Below, piece by piece: positions 52,677-55,660 of a stretch of DNA of 55,660 nt. Below the pieces are notes generated by a model. It ran no database searches and was not told the origin of the DNA. It saw nothing but the letters and a program-made list of their open reading frames with translations. This DNA is from Actinocatenispora comari (GTDB lineage Bacteria; Actinomycetota; Actinomycetes; Mycobacteriales; Micromonosporaceae), in contig NZ_BOPO01000082.1 in assembly GCF_017312725.1 (NCBI RefSeq), positions 1 to 55,660 on the forward strand, given 5' to 3'. A program made the position numbers and the translations under genes. Each line of letters starts with the position of its first letter. The first letter of the stretch is position 1.

Positions 52677-53627
52677 TCAGCAACCCTGCCCTGCCTGCCG
52701 GCCCTCGCGCACCCGCTTCATCACCTCGAGCATGCCGATGGCGAGGATGATCAGCGCCGCGCCGGAGTACCACGCGGCCGGCGCGGTCCAGGTGCCGTTG
52801 ACCTCGTGCAGGAAGCGCGGGTCGAAGATCGCCCGATCCCAGACCAGCCACGCCAGCGGCAGGGTGAAGGCCGCCTCGGCGACCAGGTAGCCGACCGTCG
52901 ACCGGGCGTCGCGCACCCGGCCGAACGCGCGGTGCAGGTCGAGCGCGACCAGGGCGAGCAGCCCGAGCAGGATCGGCCAGGCCAGGCCGGACCACAGCGC
53001 CGGGTCGAGCACCGGCAGCCGGTCGCCGTTCGCCGCCCGGTACGGCAGGGCGAGCTGCTGCCAGACCAGCAGGACGGCGAGCGCCGCGTGCCAGGTGGCC
53101 GAGGCGACCGGCGCCGCGGTCGAACGGTCGGCCCGGCGCACCGGCCGCAACGCGTCCGGTGTCCAGGCGGTGGTGCGGGCCCGCTCGTCCCGGTGCTGGT
53201 AGCGGGACAGCAGGAAGAACGCCAGCGTCAGCCAGGCGAACACCTGGGCGCCGACCGTGATCAGCGAACCGATCCCCGACCCGATCGCGCCGCCGAGATC
53301 GTTGTTCTCCACCAGGTCGGCGACCATGGAGACCAGCACGACCACCGGCAGCACGGTGGCCAGCAGCATCGTCAGCACCCGCACGTACGTCGGGTAGAGG
53401 TCGGGGCCGATCAGCGCGAGCGGTCGGTCGGCGTAGCGCGCCGCCAGCCGGATCGGGTCGCCCATCTCGGTCAGCACGGCCCGCTCGGCGGCCGCGCGGT
53501 CGGGCTCGTCCCGCGCCTCCAGCGTGTCGGCGATCGTGGCGCGCAACTCGCGGCCGACGTCCTCCCGGCTGGCGGCGGGGATCCGGCGGACCACTTCCTG
53601 CACGTAACGCTCGGTCAGGGTGTCCAT
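52677..53627 (-). CDS. HAAS-domain membrane protein paired with PadR regulator
   Basis: 316 aa from ATG 53627, one base overlap with the PadR stop. The N-terminal HAAS/permease-prefix helical domain (RYVQEVVRRIPAASREDVGR, RATIADTLEAR) precedes about six TM segments. Such proteins are found next to PadR regulators; signalling or transport function is unknown. Confidence 0.8.
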   Translation of the reverse strand: MDTLTERYVQEVVRRIPAASREDVGRELRATIADTLEARDEPDRAAAERAVLTEMGDPIRLAARYADRPLALIGPDLYPTYVRVLTMLLATVLPVVVLVSMVADLVENNDLGGAIGSGIGSLITVGAQVFAWLTLAFFLLSRYQHRDERARTTAWTPDALRPVRRADRSTAAPVASATWHAALAVLLVWQQLALPYRAANGDRLPVLDPALWSGLAWPILLGLLALVALDLHRAFGRVRDARSTVGYLVAEAAFTLPLAWLVWDRAIFDPRFLHEVNGTWTAPAAWYSGAALIILAIGMLEVMKRVREGRQAGQGC

Positions 53628-53962
53628 CAGGCCTCCTTGGTCAGGCGGTCGATCGTGTCGACCAGGTCGTGCCACTCGCCGATCAGCCCGTCCCGGACCG
53701 CGGCGCCCGCCGCGCTGATCCGGTAGAACTTGCGCGGCCGGGACTCGTCGGTGTTCCACTCGCTGGTCAGCAGCCCCTGCTTCTCCAGCCGGCGCAGCAA
53801 CGGATACAGCGTGTTGCCGTCGACCGCGACGCCGGCGGCGTCGAGCGTCTCGAGCAGCGCGTACCCGTACTGCGGGGTGGTCAGCAGGGCCAGGCAGGCC
53901 AGCACGACGGTGCCCCGACGCAACTCCTGCGCCTGGCTCGCGATCGCTTCGGCGGTATCCAC
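53627..53962 (-). CDS. PadR-family transcriptional regulator
   Basis: 111 aa from GTG 53962; GTG 53986 would add eight residues in what looks like leader sequence. Winged helix: ELRRGTVVLACLALL, GYALLETLDAAGVAVDGNTL, YPLLRRLEKQGLLTSEW. It likely represses itself and the coupled HAAS membrane gene. Confidence 0.88.
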   Translation of the reverse strand: MDTAEAIASQAQELRRGTVVLACLALLTTPQYGYALLETLDAAGVAVDGNTLYPLLRRLEKQGLLTSEWNTDESRPRKFYRISAAGAAVRDGLIGEWHDLVDTIDRLTKEA

Positions 53963-54037
53963 GCGCCACACAATACTGTGCACCACACACTAATGTCCAC
54001 CGCCCCCCAAGGGAGCAAGTGAGGTGGCGAGACGACA

Positions 54038-54067
54038 CGTGGGGAGGGGCGAAGCCCCCTCCCCACG
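54038..54067 (-). terminator. Hairpin downstream of RIO kinase gene
   Basis: CGTGGGGAGGGG pairs with CCCCTCCCCACG around a GC-rich loop containing GAAG, with a one-base bulge. It lies about 75 bp past the kinase stop on its strand. Confidence 0.65.
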
Positions 54068-54138
54068 GTTCCCCCGCAAGGGGTCGACGCAGCGAACAGA
54101 GGTGGGCTTTGCACCAGCACCCCCGAACGCGCGCTCGA

Positions 54139-55074
54139 TCAGCCGACGAGCCCGGCGTCGGCCACCACCTCGGCGGCGAGCGCGTCGACCTCGGCGGCGG
54201 CCAACCCGCGCGCGGTGAACCAGTTCCCGACGTTGCGCACGTCGCGGGTCAGCAGCTCCCGCCCGCGCGGGTGCCCGATCACCTCGACGATCTGCGGTAC
54301 GTCGATGAACACCAGCCGCCCCTCGTGCACCAGCAGGTTGTAGGCCGACAGGTCGCCGTGCGCGTACCCGTCGCGGGCCAGTACGAGCAGCCCGTCGCGC
54401 AGCTGCCGCCACAGGTCGTGCAGCTCGTCGCCGGCCGGCCGCAGCTGGGCCAGCCGCGGGGCGGCGGCGCCGTCCGGCTCGCCGATGAACTCCATCAGCA
54501 GCTCGGTGCCGACGATCTGCACCGGGTACGGCACGGCCATGCCGTCGCGCCACATCCGGCACAGCGCGTCGAACTCGGCGGCCGCCCAGGTACCGGCGAT
54601 CGCCTCCATCCCGAACGAGGTGCGCTTGGCGATCGCCCGGTTCACCCGGGACTCGCGTACCTTGCGGCCCTCCAGGTACCCGGCGTCGCGGTGGAACATC
54701 CGGTGCCGGGAGTCGCGGTACCGCTTGGCCGCGAGCAGCACCGCCCGATCGGTGTCGGGGACGGCGCGTTCGATCAGGAAGACGTCGGCCTCCTTGCCGG
54801 TCTTCAGGATGCCGAGCTCGGTGTCGACCGCGCCGAGGTCGGTGATCACCCAGTCCGGGTACGGTTTCGGGCCGCGTTGCAGCGGCTGCGACTGGTCCCA
54901 GGTGGTCCACCGGTCGCCGAACGGTGGGCCGTCGGACACCGGCCCGTCGTCGGCCACGCCGAAGCGGTCGGCGAACTCGGCGAACGCGGCATCGAGGTCG
55001 TAGTGCGGGGCGTCGTCCAGGCGCGACTTGCGGCCGTGGCGGCGCATCGGGGTGAAGCTGTCCTGCTCGTCCAC
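54139..55074 (-). CDS. RIO-type serine/threonine protein kinase
   Basis: 311 aa from GTG 55074 with AAGGAG 10 bp upstream. ILKTGKEADVFLIE (nucleotide loop and lysine region), AHGDLSAYNLLVHE (catalytic loop, D and N) and FIDVPQIVE (metal Asp) mark the RIO1 family. Long charged N-terminus. RIO kinases act in ribosome maturation in archaea and eukaryotes; the bacterial role is unclear. Confidence 0.87.
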   Translation of the reverse strand: MDEQDSFTPMRRHGRKSRLDDAPHYDLDAAFAEFADRFGVADDGPVSDGPPFGDRWTTWDQSQPLQRGPKPYPDWVITDLGAVDTELGILKTGKEADVFLIERAVPDTDRAVLLAAKRYRDSRHRMFHRDAGYLEGRKVRESRVNRAIAKRTSFGMEAIAGTWAAAEFDALCRMWRDGMAVPYPVQIVGTELLMEFIGEPDGAAAPRLAQLRPAGDELHDLWRQLRDGLLVLARDGYAHGDLSAYNLLVHEGRLVFIDVPQIVEVIGHPRGRELLTRDVRNVGNWFTARGLAAAEVDALAAEVVADAGLVG

Positions 55075-55385
55075 TGTGGTGGGTCTCCTTGACGGCGCCC
55101 ACCGTGGCGTGTGGTCAGCCGGTGGGCGAGGCGATGGGAAGGGCGTCGTCGGCGCCCCGCGGGGCGCGTGGCAGCACAGAGACAGCCATCGGTCACCCCT
55201 CCCTTCGTCCGTCGGGACACTGCCCGACACCCTGGCGGCACCCGCTCGACCGGCAGGCACTCGACCGAGCCGCACGCTAGTGGTGCCCCGGCCCGGCCCG
55301 CAACCGAATTTCCGGCAGCCCCGAATTCTGTCGGCCCCGAGCCTCCGCCAGCCCCGAATCTCCGTCAGGCCCCGAATCTCCGCCA

Positions 55386-55459
55386 GCCCTGACCGACACC
55401 AGCCCTGACCGACACCAGTCCTGACCGACACCAGTCCTGACCGACGTCAGCCCTGACCG
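55386..55459. repeat. 16-bp tandem repeat (GCCCTGACCGACACCA type), about 4.6 units
   Basis: Units at 55386, 55402, 55418, 55434 and a partial at 55450, with small changes (GT for GC at the start, CGTCA at one end). Upstream (55300-55385) a related CCCCGAATCTCCGYCAG motif repeats more loosely. No gene is seen from 55075 to 55446. Confidence 0.8.
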
Positions 55460-55660
55460 AGCCGCGCCGACCCGGTGGTACGGGCGCGCCAGCGGCGACG
55501 CAGCCGGCGGCGGGCGGCGGCCGGCGGGCCCGGGTGCGTACCGGCGAGCGAGTCGGTGGCCCGCTGCACCCGCCGGGTCAGCGCCGGCAGCCCGGACAGC
55601 TGGCCCGCGGCGACCCGTTCCAGCGCCGGTACCAGCCGGATCAAGGCGGCCGCCGACCGG
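55447..55660 (-). CDS. C-terminal end of an unknown protein (runs off window)
   Basis: The frame is open to the window edge and ends at TGA 55447. It reads RLVPALERVAAGQLSGLPAL and TRRVQRATDSLAGTHPG, then a basic tail RRRLRRRWRARTTG. Too short to name. Leucine/arginine-rich helices are evident. Confidence 0.45.
   Translation of the reverse strand, partial: RSAAALIRLVPALERVAAGQLSGLPALTRRVQRATDSLAGTHPGPPAAARRRLRRRWRARTTGSARLGQG

Overview
This is a GC-rich actinomycete window. High GC, GTG starts, SigE-type ECF sigma factor, a conservon-like histidine kinase/DUF742 pair, GPP34, replication-relaxation and DUF2637 genes all fit a Micromonosporaceae/Streptomyces-type genome; the genus cannot be fixed from this sequence. 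It divides at an intact CAT-anticodon tRNA gene (34187-34263): left of it is a mosaic accessory island, right of it ordinary chromosome.

Left end (1-3504): a graveyard of mobile DNA (IS3 transposase end, frameshifted ISL3 end, decayed serine resolvase), then an AbiE-type toxin/antitoxin pair whose toxin frame is cut by an in-frame TGA, then a DUF2637 gene and the stump of a replication-relaxation gene. A second copy of the DUF2637/replication-relaxation cassette, again beside an AbiEi-like remnant, lies at 16100-18750. The TM half of the two DUF2637 genes is nearly identical while the rest has diverged. At 3647-3685 there is only the 5' half of the tRNA found intact at 34187.

Middle (4004-16267): a DnaQ-like exonuclease with BRCT domain; an AAA ATPase coupled to a kinase-fold protein and convergent with a radical SAM enzyme that has a Cys-rich tail; two more phosphotransferases with an XRE/TPR regulator; then a coupled series (42-aa ORF, GPP34-like protein, APC permease, GNAT acetyltransferase, unknown ORF).

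19968-31455 is a secreted polymorphic-toxin locus: a divergent pair of very large exported proteins (FG-GAP/DNRLRE-like, 1038 aa; RHS, 2182 aa). The RHS tail switches to more AT-rich DNA and carries HEAVH plus a downstream Glu, a candidate metallopeptidase toxin. Three small envelope-protein ORFs follow (lipoprotein, two-TM, lipoprotein), likely immunity genes. A tyrosine integrase (31720-33207) and about 1 kb of gene-free DNA close the island.

Right of the tRNA (34320-55660): pterin dehydratase/VOC fusion, decayed DHFR-like gene, sigma/anti-sigma pair, PemK-like protein, Hsp20 with a HAIR-like operator, a 12-unit 13-bp tandem array, RlmM/FtsJ-like methyltransferase, rpmB, a divergent sugar locus (GH-like protein versus two ABC permeases, lipoprotein binding protein and cytoplasmic sulfatase), a serine beta-lactamase-like hydrolase, an incomplete conservon, an F420/FMN-type oxidase, a PadR/HAAS membrane protein pair and a RIO-type kinase.
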